64,000 nt of DNA from Baaleninema simplex PCC 7105. Its GTDB lineage: Bacteria > Cyanobacteriota > Cyanobacteriia > Cyanobacteriales > Geitlerinemataceae. A program made the translations under genes and the position numbers. Numbering within the stretch: position 1 is the first letter of the stretch; the number at the start of each line of letters is the position of its first letter. The notes below the pieces were generated by a model. The model saw only the letters and a program-made list of their open reading frames with translations. It was not told where the DNA came from and searched no databases. The stretch covers positions 1,519,445 to 1,583,444 of the forward strand of contig NZ_KB235958.1 in NCBI RefSeq assembly GCF_000332355.1. Reading direction: 5' to 3'. Below are positions 44,654 to 53,452 of the stretch, in pieces.

Positions 44654-45150
44654 GTCCTATAAATCGTCGAACGTTCCTGAGTGTGATAGGGTGAATTTCA
44701 ATTTCGTAGAATGACCCCTCCGCACCTCGACTGAGGCTTCGACGGTGAGCGCTCAGCGGCTCGACTGAGCTCGCCGAACGTCCGAACCGCGATCGCCGAA
44801 CGTCCTTCGGCACCTCCCCGAGTTTGCGGGGAGGATGGGTGGGGTTCCGATCTCCAAAGTGAGAGGCACTCGTGCGATAGATGCTTGTTACTCACTCGAG
44901 CGTCTCGCTCGATCTGGGTTAGATTAAGTTTGAGGTAACGGGAAAATGTTCGAGAAATCTCAAACGATTTCTGATGGCGATCTCTTCAAAACCTTCCTTA
45001 GAGTCGTATCGATCGGGGCAATTTCCATGAAATTGAGATGACTGACATCACTCTTCCATTAGACCTTCACACGATTTGACTCGAAATTTCCAGGTTCGAT
45101 ATAAACCGTAAAAATATAGCTAGAGAATCCACCTATCAGCCTAGCACCCA
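44654..45150. other. Intergenic region with repeats
   Basis: It contains a hairpin CCTCCCCG/CGGGGAGG (44813-44834) and GACTGAG/CTCAGCGGCTCGACTGAG text (44720-44775) like cyanobacterial intergenic repeats. No gene is supported. Confidence 0.55.
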
Positions 45151-47163
45151 CTACACGGATTTCGCACTGTTTTCAAGAAACTGTAACGTTTTGAGCAAGC
45201 GAACAGCAGCTTCGTAAGCTTCGTGAGTGAGTTCTTGGCGTTCTTCAGACGAATCCACCATATCGTCAACGAGGAGATTGAGAAATCCAATCATCGGGTT
45301 GAGGCGAGTTCGCACCTCGTAAGAGGTATTGATGAGGGTTTCGCGACGCGCCCGTTGAATGGCGTCTCCACTTTCGGCGGAAAATTGAGCTTGATAGAGT
45401 TTGGCGTACTGGCCGCCTCGAGTGAGGAGTTCTTCGTGATTGCCAACCTCGAGGACGCGCCCCCGTTCCATGACCACGATTTTGTCAGCTTTGCGAATCG
45501 TAGACAAGCGGTGTGCGATAACGAGCGTCGTGCGATCGTGACAGAGTTCGTCGATCGCCTCTTGAACCAGACGTTCCGACACCGTATCGAGGGCGCTGGT
45601 GGCTTCGTCGAGGATTAAAATTTCGGGATTGCGAATTAAAGCCCGCGCGATCGCCAACCGTTGGCGTTGTCCGCCAGACAGCATCACGCCGCGATCGCCG
45701 ATTTCCGTCTCGAAGCCGTAGGGCAAGTTCATAATGAACTCATAGGCGTTGGCGCGTTTCGCCGCGTCGATCGCCTCTTGTTCCCCCGCCCAAGGACAGC
45801 CGTAAGTCAAGTTGTAGCGCACCGAATTGTTAAACAAAAAGGTATCCTGACTGACGACGCCCATCGACCGACGGACCGTCGCGACATCGAAACTTCGCAA
45901 ATCCTTCCCGTCCAACAAAACCGACCCCGAGGTCGGATCGTAAAATCGCGGCAGTAAATCCGCCAGCGTCGATTTTCCAGCACCAGACGTTCCGACGAGG
46001 GCAATCGTTTCCCCACGTTCGATCCACAAGTTGATGTCCTCCAGGGCGATCTCGTCGTGGTCGGGGTAGTGAAACGTAACGTTGTCAAATCGAATTCCTT
46101 CGTGGAGTTTCTCGAAACGTTCGGTACCGTTTTGCATGATCGGTTTGTTCTCGCGCCGCAGGTAATCGGACACCACGAGAACACTCGGGGCGGTATTAGC
46201 CAGACGGCTACGAATGCCGTTGAGTTGTCCGACCACCGGTAGCAGTCGAAACAGGACGAGAAGGTAAGTCAGCAAAACGGCCGAAATGGCTTCGATCTGT
46301 TCGGAAAATAAATAGCGACCGCAAATGACGATGAGTAGAAGCGCAACGATCCCCGAGGTCTCGTTAATGGGGGAAATAATTAAATAGTTGGCTTGAGATT
46401 GAAATTCACTCTGCTCTCGTTCTCGAATCAGTTGTGCGATCTGTTTGTATTCATTTTTTTCGTTGGCGACTGTTTTAATGAGGCGAATTCCTGCCAACGT
46501 CTCGAGAAGTTTGTTCGTTAACGCACGGCTTTTTTCAGTTAAAGTTTCTCCATAGATTTTGGCTCGCCTCACAAAAAATTGATTGAGAAAGGCCACTATC
46601 ATCAACACGAAGGTCGAGGCTAGTGTGAGCTGCCAAGAAATCGAAGTCAAAATAACAATAAAAACTAAAATGGTAATGCTATTGATGGCCACTTGTGACA
46701 GGCTGCGGATCGAATTGGCCGTGCGACTCATTTCTGTATTCAGGCGGTTGACAATGTCTCCCGTCTTCATTTTTGCGTAAAAATCGAGATCGACATCCAA
46801 AATAATTTTGATACCGTCGAGCCGTAGGTTTCGTACTAAAGACTGAGAAAACCGAACTGCAATCAATCCACTTAAGTAAGTGGTTACGTTTTTTAAAAAA
46901 ATAGCGACCAAGACTAAAAACGTGAGAATCGCAACTTTATAATCTCCCGCAAACGATCCAGACAGATCCATTACGTTCTGAATCAACGGTGGCATACGTT
47001 GCGTGCTAGGTAAGTCTTGTCCGATCAGGCTCAGAATGAGGGGAACGATCAGTGTAATACTAACTCCGTTAAAAATCGCACCGGAAAATCCGAAAGCAAC
47101 GGTCAAGACCATGAGCCACGGGGATTTCAGAGCGAACTTGAACAATAATTGGTTGGGAGACAT
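45151..47163 (-). CDS. HepA/MsbA-like ABC exporter with histidine-kinase-like C-terminal tail
   Basis: A 670-residue half-transporter: six transmembrane helices (about 20-320) and an ATPase domain with Walker A GTSGAGKST, signature LSGGQRQRLAIARAL, Walker B ILILDEATSALD and switch VIAHRLST. Such exporters flip lipid-linked glycans; HepA of Anabaena is needed for the heterocyst polysaccharide layer. After the ATPase comes a tail (about 605-670) with SYEVRTRLNPMIGFLNLLVDD and EAYEAAVRLLKTLQFLEN. It looks like a HisKA dimerisation helix with the usual SHELRTPLN His replaced by Tyr615. It is in a glycan cluster, 44 bases downstream of a GT4 gene. Confidence 0.9.
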   Translation of the reverse strand: MSPNQLLFKFALKSPWLMVLTVAFGFSGAIFNGVSITLIVPLILSLIGQDLPSTQRMPPLIQNVMDLSGSFAGDYKVAILTFLVLVAIFLKNVTTYLSGLIAVRFSQSLVRNLRLDGIKIILDVDLDFYAKMKTGDIVNRLNTEMSRTANSIRSLSQVAINSITILVFIVILTSISWQLTLASTFVLMIVAFLNQFFVRRAKIYGETLTEKSRALTNKLLETLAGIRLIKTVANEKNEYKQIAQLIREREQSEFQSQANYLIISPINETSGIVALLLIVICGRYLFSEQIEAISAVLLTYLLVLFRLLPVVGQLNGIRSRLANTAPSVLVVSDYLRRENKPIMQNGTERFEKLHEGIRFDNVTFHYPDHDEIALEDINLWIERGETIALVGTSGAGKSTLADLLPRFYDPTSGSVLLDGKDLRSFDVATVRRSMGVVSQDTFLFNNSVRYNLTYGCPWAGEQEAIDAAKRANAYEFIMNLPYGFETEIGDRGVMLSGGQRQRLAIARALIRNPEILILDEATSALDTVSERLVQEAIDELCHDRTTLVIAHRLSTIRKADKIVVMERGRVLEVGNHEELLTRGGQYAKLYQAQFSAESGDAIQRARRETLINTSYEVRTRLNPMIGFLNLLVDDMVDSSEERQELTHEAYEAAVRLLKTLQFLENSAKSV

Positions 47164-47207
47164 GAGAAAAAATCCAAGCCTGGGAAGTCAGGATCGGTGC
47201 AAAAGAA

Positions 47208-48368
47208 TCACGCGATCGCGTTACGAACAGTCTTTGAAAGGATATCTGACATAGCATCGAGGCTATAGTATTTTATACACCGATCGCGAGCTGTTCGACC
47301 TCGCTTTTTTGCCAGTTCGTAATTATCAAAAATCCACACAATTTTCTCGGCCAGTTCGTGAGGGGCATTAGGCTCGACGATAAATCCCGTGTCTTCGAGA
47401 ACCTTCGGTACGTCGCCGACGCGGGTGGCCAAAATAGGTTTGGCCATGGCCATGCCATCGGTCAGTTTAATGGGAAATTGAGCGCGAGCGGTCACGTCGT
47501 CTCGTTGGGGAACGACGACTAAGTCAGCAGCGGCGACGACTTCTGGCATTCGATCGACGGGCATCGAGGGTAATTTGATAACCCAACGAGACCACTTGTC
47601 CATCAAATACTCGACGTAGCCGTCACCGATCTCGCGTCCTCCCACTAACACGAGGCGAAATTCCTCGCGATCGAGGAGATCGAGGGCAGTTAAAACGTCC
47701 TCTAGCCCCTTATGAGGTCGAGCCGTCCCCGGAAACATCAGTACGCGGTATTCCGAGAGTCCGTATTTGCGCCGACTCTCTTCGGCCTCGAAGTGTTCCG
47801 GGTCGAACAGACGAGTATCTTTGCCGTTGGGGAGATAAGTTCCCCCATAGCGCTCTTGCAAAAACGTCGTATCGACGGTCACGGCGTCAGCCCGGTCGAT
47901 CGCTCGTTCCATCCACTTTAAATACAAAGGATATTCGGGATTTCGCAACGCCCCGTTAGGTTTGAGAACGTCCCGCAAGAACTGACGGGGCGTCGGCCGG
48001 TACGTCCACTCGTCTCCTCCGAACCAGCTCGTTTCCCAATCGTCGATATCGAGTAAAACCGGTTTGTGGTGAAAGCGTCGGTGCAGCAAGGCAACACCGA
48101 AACTTGTGGGGCGAGGCTTAATAGCATAGAGAAGATCGCCGTCGATTTGTTGCAGAAGCTGGCGAACCGATCGCACGAACTGGGGATAGTCACATCCAGC
48201 CACCCACCGCACAGACAGACCGGCCGGAGGTTCTGGATAAAGGCGATCGCCGAACAAAAACCCAAAGACCGTGACCTCGAAATTGAGGTATTTGAGAACT
48301 TGTGCCAGAAGATAAGCCCGAGTTCCCCCTCCTCCTGATAAATCGGGTGCGAGTAGCGAAATTTTCAT
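47208..48368 (-). CDS. GT4 family glycosyltransferase
   Basis: A 386-residue GT-B enzyme: MKISLLAPDLSGGGGTRAYLLAQVL at the N-terminus, LLYAIKPRPTSFGVALL and VLLDIDDWETSWFG in the acceptor domain. The donor domain has YRVLMFPGTARPHKGLEDVLTALD, ADLVVVPQRDDVTARAQFPIKLTDGMAMAKPILAT, the position of the EX7E motif. It precedes the ABC exporter by 44 bases on the same strand, so the two are probably cotranscribed and act on the same glycan. Confidence 0.88.
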   Translation of the reverse strand: MKISLLAPDLSGGGGTRAYLLAQVLKYLNFEVTVFGFLFGDRLYPEPPAGLSVRWVAGCDYPQFVRSVRQLLQQIDGDLLYAIKPRPTSFGVALLHRRFHHKPVLLDIDDWETSWFGGDEWTYRPTPRQFLRDVLKPNGALRNPEYPLYLKWMERAIDRADAVTVDTTFLQERYGGTYLPNGKDTRLFDPEHFEAEESRRKYGLSEYRVLMFPGTARPHKGLEDVLTALDLLDREEFRLVLVGGREIGDGYVEYLMDKWSRWVIKLPSMPVDRMPEVVAAADLVVVPQRDDVTARAQFPIKLTDGMAMAKPILATRVGDVPKVLEDTGFIVEPNAPHELAEKIVWIFDNYELAKKRGRTARDRCIKYYSLDAMSDILSKTVRNAIA

Positions 48369-48485
48369 CAGTCACGCATCGTCGAGCTAGAGATCCCGTC
48401 AATTCTCAAAAGATTGTTTCCATGTTACCCCAGCAATTTGAGCTTTGGGTCTCGCTCGGCGATCGCATCTGTCTTCAAGGCTCTC

Positions 48486-49211
48486 TCACCGCCGAGACGG
48501 AGAGGAGGACGAGTCTTCCGAGGCGGCCGACTCCTCGAAACGCTCCAACTCGCGATGGGGATTCCGACGGTGGTGGCGATACCAAGTCGATCCTGCCACG
48601 AGTAACCCTGTCAAACTCAACGCCCCCAGCAGCGGCAGAATCTCCCCAGTGCGGAGTGCCTTCAACCCAGAACTACCTAACATGACGAAGGGGAACACGC
48701 CGGGAACCGTTCCGAGTAGCGTTCCGATCAGATAATCGCGAAACCGAATCGCCGTCAGTCCGGCCGCAAAATTCACCAAGCCGTAAGGAATAATGGGCAA
48801 CAGGCGAATCGCGAACATATAGAACGTTCCCCCGTGGCGAATTTCGGCATCCATCGCTTGCCAACTGCCGGCCATGCGGCGGGCTGCCCATTCCCGTCCC
48901 ACCGTGCGCGTAAAGGCAAAAGCCGCGATCGCCGCCACGACCGCCCCTACACTGGTCCACAGCGTCCCCAGCCAAGGACCGAAAATCGCCCCTCCGCTGA
49001 GGTTGAGAGGTGTCGAGGGCAGCAGTAGCAGCGTCCCCACCGTGTAGAGAACGATATAAACGATGGGGGCCCAAACTCCCGCCCGTTCGAGCCAGGTTTC
49101 CACGGTGGCGGCGTCGAGGCCGCCCAGCCAGTAAGCCCCGATCGCCGTTAGGAGAATGCAGATCCCCAGCACGAGAACGAGGGTCAGCTTCGGCGTGAGT
49201 TTGAGTTTCAC
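48486..49211 (-). CDS. TVP38/TMEM64 (DedA-like) membrane protein
   Basis: From GTG 49211 it is a 241-residue inner-membrane protein. Helix 1 is TLVLVLGICILLTAIGAYWLGG, then the family region with LYTVGTLLLLPSTPLNLSGGAIFGPWLGTL, and RLLPIIPYGLVNFAAGLTAIRFRDYLIGTLLGTVPGVF, the SNARE-associated-type signature shared with DedA. The longer frame from 49325 overlaps the upstream gene. The family is proposed to scramble or flip lipids, which would suit a glycan-lipid locus. Confidence 0.85.
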   Translation of the reverse strand: MKLKLTPKLTLVLVLGICILLTAIGAYWLGGLDAATVETWLERAGVWAPIVYIVLYTVGTLLLLPSTPLNLSGGAIFGPWLGTLWTSVGAVVAAIAAFAFTRTVGREWAARRMAGSWQAMDAEIRHGGTFYMFAIRLLPIIPYGLVNFAAGLTAIRFRDYLIGTLLGTVPGVFPFVMLGSSGLKALRTGEILPLLGALSLTGLLVAGSTWYRHHRRNPHRELERFEESAASEDSSSSPSRR

Positions 49212-49270
49212 AGTTCCATTTCCATATTGCAAACCGACTCGGCATTTATCGAGACGCGAGCGATCTCGCT

Positions 49271-51037
49271 CTAGGAGCGCGATCTGGCTGGGGAGTCGAG
49301 AGAATTGGGCCTCGCTTTCACCCACTGAGTACTAAAGACGGCAAACACGACGAAACTGGCCAAACTCGCTGCAATTCCGAGGTTAAAGGGGAAAGTGCTA
49401 CCGTATTCGAGCCTCACCTCAGAAGACCCCGGTTCGACGACAAACTCCATCGTTCCGTCTGGGGGGCGTTCGATATCCCGACGCTGGCCGTCGATCGTCA
49501 ATTTCCACGCGGGATAGTAATACGTTCGCGTGCGAACGGTCGCCGAGCTGCCAGCGTTGACTTGTAACTGTCGCACGTAACTTCCCCACTGCTCGATCTC
49601 GATCTCTGCATCTCCTTCAACCACGCGCACTTTTGGCTGGTTCGGAGACGGTGCGGGAGGAGGACTGCCATCGGGCAGTAGGGGACGGTATTCAGGAACG
49701 TCAATCAGACTGTCGCTGTAAGGATCGTACAGCGTAGTTTTTAGGCGATCGAGCGTCACGATCTCACCTCTTCCCGGATTGTGTAGCACTGGCATTGCTC
49801 TCGAAAGTTTATAAGAGTGCCTCAAGCCAAACCCAATCGCCAAGGTGAGAAGGAGTGCCAAGAAAATTTTTAGCGTTTTTTTGACTTCTAAACTGAACTG
49901 AGTGGCTGTGGCTGCCAATCCCGCACTACAAAAGGAAAATAGACTTAAAAATCGAGTTGGACGCTGGACTTTTTGTAGGAATGAAAATTGTTCCCAGATC
50001 GGTTCAGACCATTGACTCATTATAAAGACCAAAATCGTTAAAGCGATCGACCAACCGATCGCCTCTCTAAATATTTTTTGCTTTTTCTGGGTTTTCTTAG
50101 TCGTTAGACTAATAGCGAGGAGGGCGAGAAACAGCGCGATCGCACACAATACACCGTAAGCCACCACCGAATTTGGTTTTCCGGGAGAATTTAAGACGAA
50201 GAACGGTAAACTGTCACTCCCCAGCATATTCTCGCGCCATCCTCCTTTGGAGTCAGCCATATAATCGATATTTATCCATTTCTGCTCTAAAATTGCAGGG
50301 ATTAGATAAAAAGAAGCCATACCAAATCCCAAAAATGCCGAGCTGGCAGGGGCAACAATTACTTTCCATTTTTTTTGGAGTCCTAAAGCTAATAAATAAC
50401 CAAACCAGGCTAATGTAAATAGAAGCAAGCTCGGGGCATGAGTCAGAGCGATGAAGAACCAAAATATTGCGAGAAATATACACCAGCTTTGGCGTCTTAC
50501 AGCGCGATCGGTAAAGTACATACCTAGAGGAATTAAAGACGTTGCTAAAGCTGAGGCAAGTGCGCCATAGAAAACGGAGTTAAAAATCCCCGGAAGGCTC
50601 ATATAGTAAATTCCACCGACAATCCCAGCTATTTTCCCCCATCGATATCTTCCGTATATATAAAAGTTAAATCCCGCGAGAAAAATACAACCTGTAAATA
50701 AAACAGATAGAGTTCGATCTATATTTAAGCCCAGACTTTTAAAAAAAGTTCCCAGATAGTAACTTAAAGGTGGATAAAAAACGAAGGTTGGGCTTCCATA
50801 GCCGTAGTTTGTTCCCGCCAGCCAACGAGGATAAGCAACGCCTTCAAAAACTTGGTGTGAAAAGTGTTGAATCCAAGTGATATGCCAGAGCAGATCTCCT
50901 AAGCCATTCGATCCATAACGCACCATTCTTGAGTTGATGAAGGTTGCCAATAAAGCAAACCCTATGATAATGAGGAATTCAAAGAGCTTAGATTGAATTT
51001 TTTTTGTGGGTAACATCGCTTGATCGTCTAATGTCAT
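49271..51037 (-). CDS. Polytopic membrane protein (YfhO/GT-C-like)
   Basis: A 588-residue protein with about twelve helices and a C-terminal periplasmic domain with beta-rich segments (VRVVEGDAEIEIEQWGSYVRQLQVNAGSSATVRTRTYYYPAWKLTIDG). HITWIQHFSHQVFEGVAYPRWLAGTNYGYGSPTFVFYPPLSYYLG between helices 1 and 3 resembles the Asp/His-rich first loop of GT-C transferases. Likely role: transfer of a sugar from a polyprenyl-phosphate donor on the outer face of the membrane. Assignment to a named family is uncertain. It ends 60 bases from the GTG start of the TVP38 gene. Confidence 0.8.
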   Translation of the reverse strand: MTLDDQAMLPTKKIQSKLFEFLIIIGFALLATFINSRMVRYGSNGLGDLLWHITWIQHFSHQVFEGVAYPRWLAGTNYGYGSPTFVFYPPLSYYLGTFFKSLGLNIDRTLSVLFTGCIFLAGFNFYIYGRYRWGKIAGIVGGIYYMSLPGIFNSVFYGALASALATSLIPLGMYFTDRAVRRQSWCIFLAIFWFFIALTHAPSLLLFTLAWFGYLLALGLQKKWKVIVAPASSAFLGFGMASFYLIPAILEQKWINIDYMADSKGGWRENMLGSDSLPFFVLNSPGKPNSVVAYGVLCAIALFLALLAISLTTKKTQKKQKIFREAIGWSIALTILVFIMSQWSEPIWEQFSFLQKVQRPTRFLSLFSFCSAGLAATATQFSLEVKKTLKIFLALLLTLAIGFGLRHSYKLSRAMPVLHNPGRGEIVTLDRLKTTLYDPYSDSLIDVPEYRPLLPDGSPPPAPSPNQPKVRVVEGDAEIEIEQWGSYVRQLQVNAGSSATVRTRTYYYPAWKLTIDGQRRDIERPPDGTMEFVVEPGSSEVRLEYGSTFPFNLGIAASLASFVVFAVFSTQWVKARPNSLDSPARSRS

Positions 51038-51059
51038 CGCTCTTAAATCTCAAACACGC

Positions 51060-52001
51060 TTATAAGCCGTAAGTATCCCGAACAAAATAAAGCGGCCGTT
51101 TCTTGACTTCTTCGTAAATGCGCCCTAAATATTCTCCGATCGCCCCCAAACTAATCAATTGAACGCCACCGAGAAACAAGACTGCAACCATTAACGATGC
51201 ATATCCCGGTACGTCGATTCCCGAAATAACCGTTCGGACGATCAAAAACCCCGCATAAATCATAGAAAGTAGCGAAATCGCCAAACCGAGGTAGCTCCAA
51301 ATTTTTAACGGAAGCGAACTAAACGCAGCGATACCGTCGAGTGCGAAGTTCCAGAGTTTCCAGTAATTCCATTTCGTGGTTCCAGCGTAGCGGCGATCGC
51401 GATCGTACTCGATCGCAATTTGCTCGAAACCCACCCATGCAAACAACCCTTTCATAAACCGATTGCGTTCGGGAAGTTGTTTGAGAGCCTCGACGACTCG
51501 ACGATCCATTAAGCGAAAATCCCCTGTGTCTCGCGGAATGGGAACGTCGCTCATTCTACCGATAATGCGATAGAAGTTGTTCGCCGTGAACCGTTTGAAC
51601 CAAGTTTCACCCTGACGCGCTCTTCGCTTAGCATAAACGACATCGTAACCTTCTTTCCATTTATTCACCATGATTTCGATCAGTTCTGGAGGGTCTTGTA
51701 AATCGGCGTCAATGGGAACGACACCTCGACCGCGAGCGTAGTCAATACCGGCTGTGAGCGCAATTTCTTTACCAAAGTTTCGCGAAAGGTTGACGACTTT
51801 AATAGCAGAATTTTGTTGGTGGTGACGAATTAACTCAACCAAGCTTCGATCGCGGCTTCCGTCGTTGACACAGACGATTTCGTAAGTCAAACCAATTTTG
51901 TCGAGATTTCGACAGAGGCGATCGAATAAATAATCGAGATTCTCTTCTTCGTTATAAATAGGAACGACCACAGAGATGTCGATCTCACAGGGTTGGTTCA
52001 T
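51060..52001 (-). CDS. GT2 glycosyltransferase, DPM1/GtrB-like
   Basis: A 313-residue enzyme with the GT-A core: VVVPIYNEEENLDYLFDRL, EIVCVNDGSRDRS, DADLQDPPELI (the metal-binding DXD), and KGLFAWVGFEQIAIEYDRDRRYAGTTKWNYWKL. Two C-terminal helices (about 230-290) anchor it. This architecture makes polyprenyl-phosphate sugars at the cytosolic membrane face. Its neighbour, the GT-C-like protein 22 bases downstream, could use that donor outside. Confidence 0.92.
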   Translation of the reverse strand: MNQPCEIDISVVVPIYNEEENLDYLFDRLCRNLDKIGLTYEIVCVNDGSRDRSLVELIRHHQQNSAIKVVNLSRNFGKEIALTAGIDYARGRGVVPIDADLQDPPELIEIMVNKWKEGYDVVYAKRRARQGETWFKRFTANNFYRIIGRMSDVPIPRDTGDFRLMDRRVVEALKQLPERNRFMKGLFAWVGFEQIAIEYDRDRRYAGTTKWNYWKLWNFALDGIAAFSSLPLKIWSYLGLAISLLSMIYAGFLIVRTVISGIDVPGYASLMVAVLFLGGVQLISLGAIGEYLGRIYEEVKKRPLYFVRDTYGL

Positions 52002-52273
52002 GGAAGTTTAAATCAGTTGAAAAACGATCGATAGTAGGTTTCGAGAAAGCCTTCGAGACAGCGTGCCTTTAACGTTTTTTACGTAAACGCAATAGTCGGT
52101 CAAATTACAAAGGTCTGAGGTTTAACCTCTTATCTTCTCATATCGATTGACGTTTCTGAGATGCGCCCTTTTGGACATATCGCAACCTTAAAATCTCGAT
52201 CGCTAACAGAGCTGTGGCGATCGGGAGTCCTCAACTCCCCAATCTACAGCACTCGATTTAAACTTCTCCGAAC

Positions 52274-52495
52274 TTAACTACTCGATCGCTCGTCTACCAC
52301 CTTCAACCGTCCGAGTTGAAAGCGATCGAACACGCTGTTCAGTTGGCGATAATCTTCATCTGTCAGCCCTTTCCCCGCTAACATGGCAGAGGTCAACTGG
52401 AGATAGTCCTGACGGCTAATGCGGTTCGAGTCGAGAATACGTTCGATCGACTGCTGAAGCGTCACGTTGGGTTTACCCTGAGAAGCTTTAGCCAT
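52274..52495 (-). CDS. Small conserved cyanobacterial protein
   Basis: From ATG 52495 it is a 73-residue all-helical protein (TLQQSIERILDSNRISRQDYLQLTSAMLAGKGLTDEDYRQLNSVFDRFQLGRLKVVD). The ISRxDYxxL and F-x-x-L-G-R-L-K-V-V-D pattern recurs in short cyanobacterial proteins I cannot name. It resembles a pair of EF-hand-like helices without calcium loops. The frame continues upstream to 52651 but that part has a low-complexity HRHSQP/EATHR duplication. It is divergent from gloB. Confidence 0.68.
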   Translation of the reverse strand: MAKASQGKPNVTLQQSIERILDSNRISRQDYLQLTSAMLAGKGLTDEDYRQLNSVFDRFQLGRLKVVDERSSS

Positions 52496-52678
52496 GTTGC
52501 GTACGAACGAGTTGAGAGGGGATACGAACGAAGGTCTCGACAGCAGACAGACATTCAAGAGACGGTGAGTCGCCTCCATCACCGGTTGCGAATGACGGTG
52601 GGTCGCTTCCATCGGCAGTTGCGATAGGATTTTGAAGTAAAGACCTAACAACGCTAAGCCTACCAGGAGATCGGAGCC

Positions 52679-53452
52679 ATGCAGATCTACCGACTTCCCG
52701 CCCTATCCGATAACTACATTTATCTTATAGTCGATGGAGATCGTCAAGAGGCCGCCGTTGTCGATCCCGCCCAAGCCGACCCCGTACTTCGCCAACTCGA
52801 AGCACTCGACTGCACCCTCGTCGCCATTTTTAACACCCATCACCACGCCGACCACGTGGGCGGAAACCGCCAACTGATAAAGCGTTTCCCCAATCTCAGC
52901 GTCTACGGCGGTGCTGAAGATCGCGATCGCATCCCCGGACAACAGGTCTTTCTCAACGAAGGCGATCGCGTCTCGTTTTCCGACCGAGAGGCCGACGTGT
53001 TTTTCGTTCCCGGTCACACTCGCGCCCACATCGCCTATTACTTCCCTCCCGTTGGCGACGGCGAACCCGGCGAGTTGTTTTGCGGCGATACCCTGTTCGC
53101 AGGGGGATGCGGGCGACTGTTCGAGGGAACCCCCGCCCAGATGGTCGATTCTCTGGCGAAGCTGCGATCGCTCCCCGACAAAACCCGCGTCTGGTGCGCC
53201 CACGAATACACCCTAAAAAATCTCAAATTCGCTCTCACCGTCGATCCCGACAACCGGGAGTTACACACGCGATATCGCAACGTCGAAACCCTGCGGAAAC
53301 GCCACGAAGCCACCGTTCCCTCGTGGTTGGGGGTCGAGAAACGCACCAATCCGTTTCTCCGTTGGGACAGCGAGGCGTTACAAACCGCCGCCAACAGCCA
53401 CGATCGCGTCCGAACCTTCGCTCGCATTCGAGACCTCAAAGATCGCTTTTAG
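52679..53452 (+). CDS. gloB: Hydroxyacylglutathione hydrolase (glyoxalase II)
   Basis: It hydrolyses S-lactoylglutathione to lactate and glutathione, the second step of methylglyoxal detoxification. The 257-residue metallo-beta-lactamase fold has THHHADH (53-59) for the two-metal site, the metal ligand His in [26 protein letters not shown] with the bridging Asp, and [15 protein letters not shown]. All ligands are present. GGAG precedes ATG 52679. It is the only plus-strand gene within the glycan cluster and overlaps the convergent next gene by 17 bases. Confidence 0.94.
   Translation: MQIYRLPALSDNYIYLIVDGDRQEAAVVDPAQADPVLRQLEALDCTLVAIFNTHHHADHVGGNRQLIKRFPNLSVYGGAEDRDRIPGQQVFLNEGDRVSFSDREADVFFVPGHTRAHIAYYFPPVGDGEPGELFCGDTLFAGGCGRLFEGTPAQMVDSLAKLRSLPDKTRVWCAHEYTLKNLKFALTVDPDNRELHTRYRNVETLRKRHEATVPSWLGVEKRTNPFLRWDSEALQTAANSHDRVRTFARIRDLKDRF

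Noticed and set aside
53436-53452. Overlap of gloB and the membrane-protein gene as a regulatory device
   Set aside because: A 17-base tail-to-tail overlap is common between convergent genes; no further signal supports regulation.
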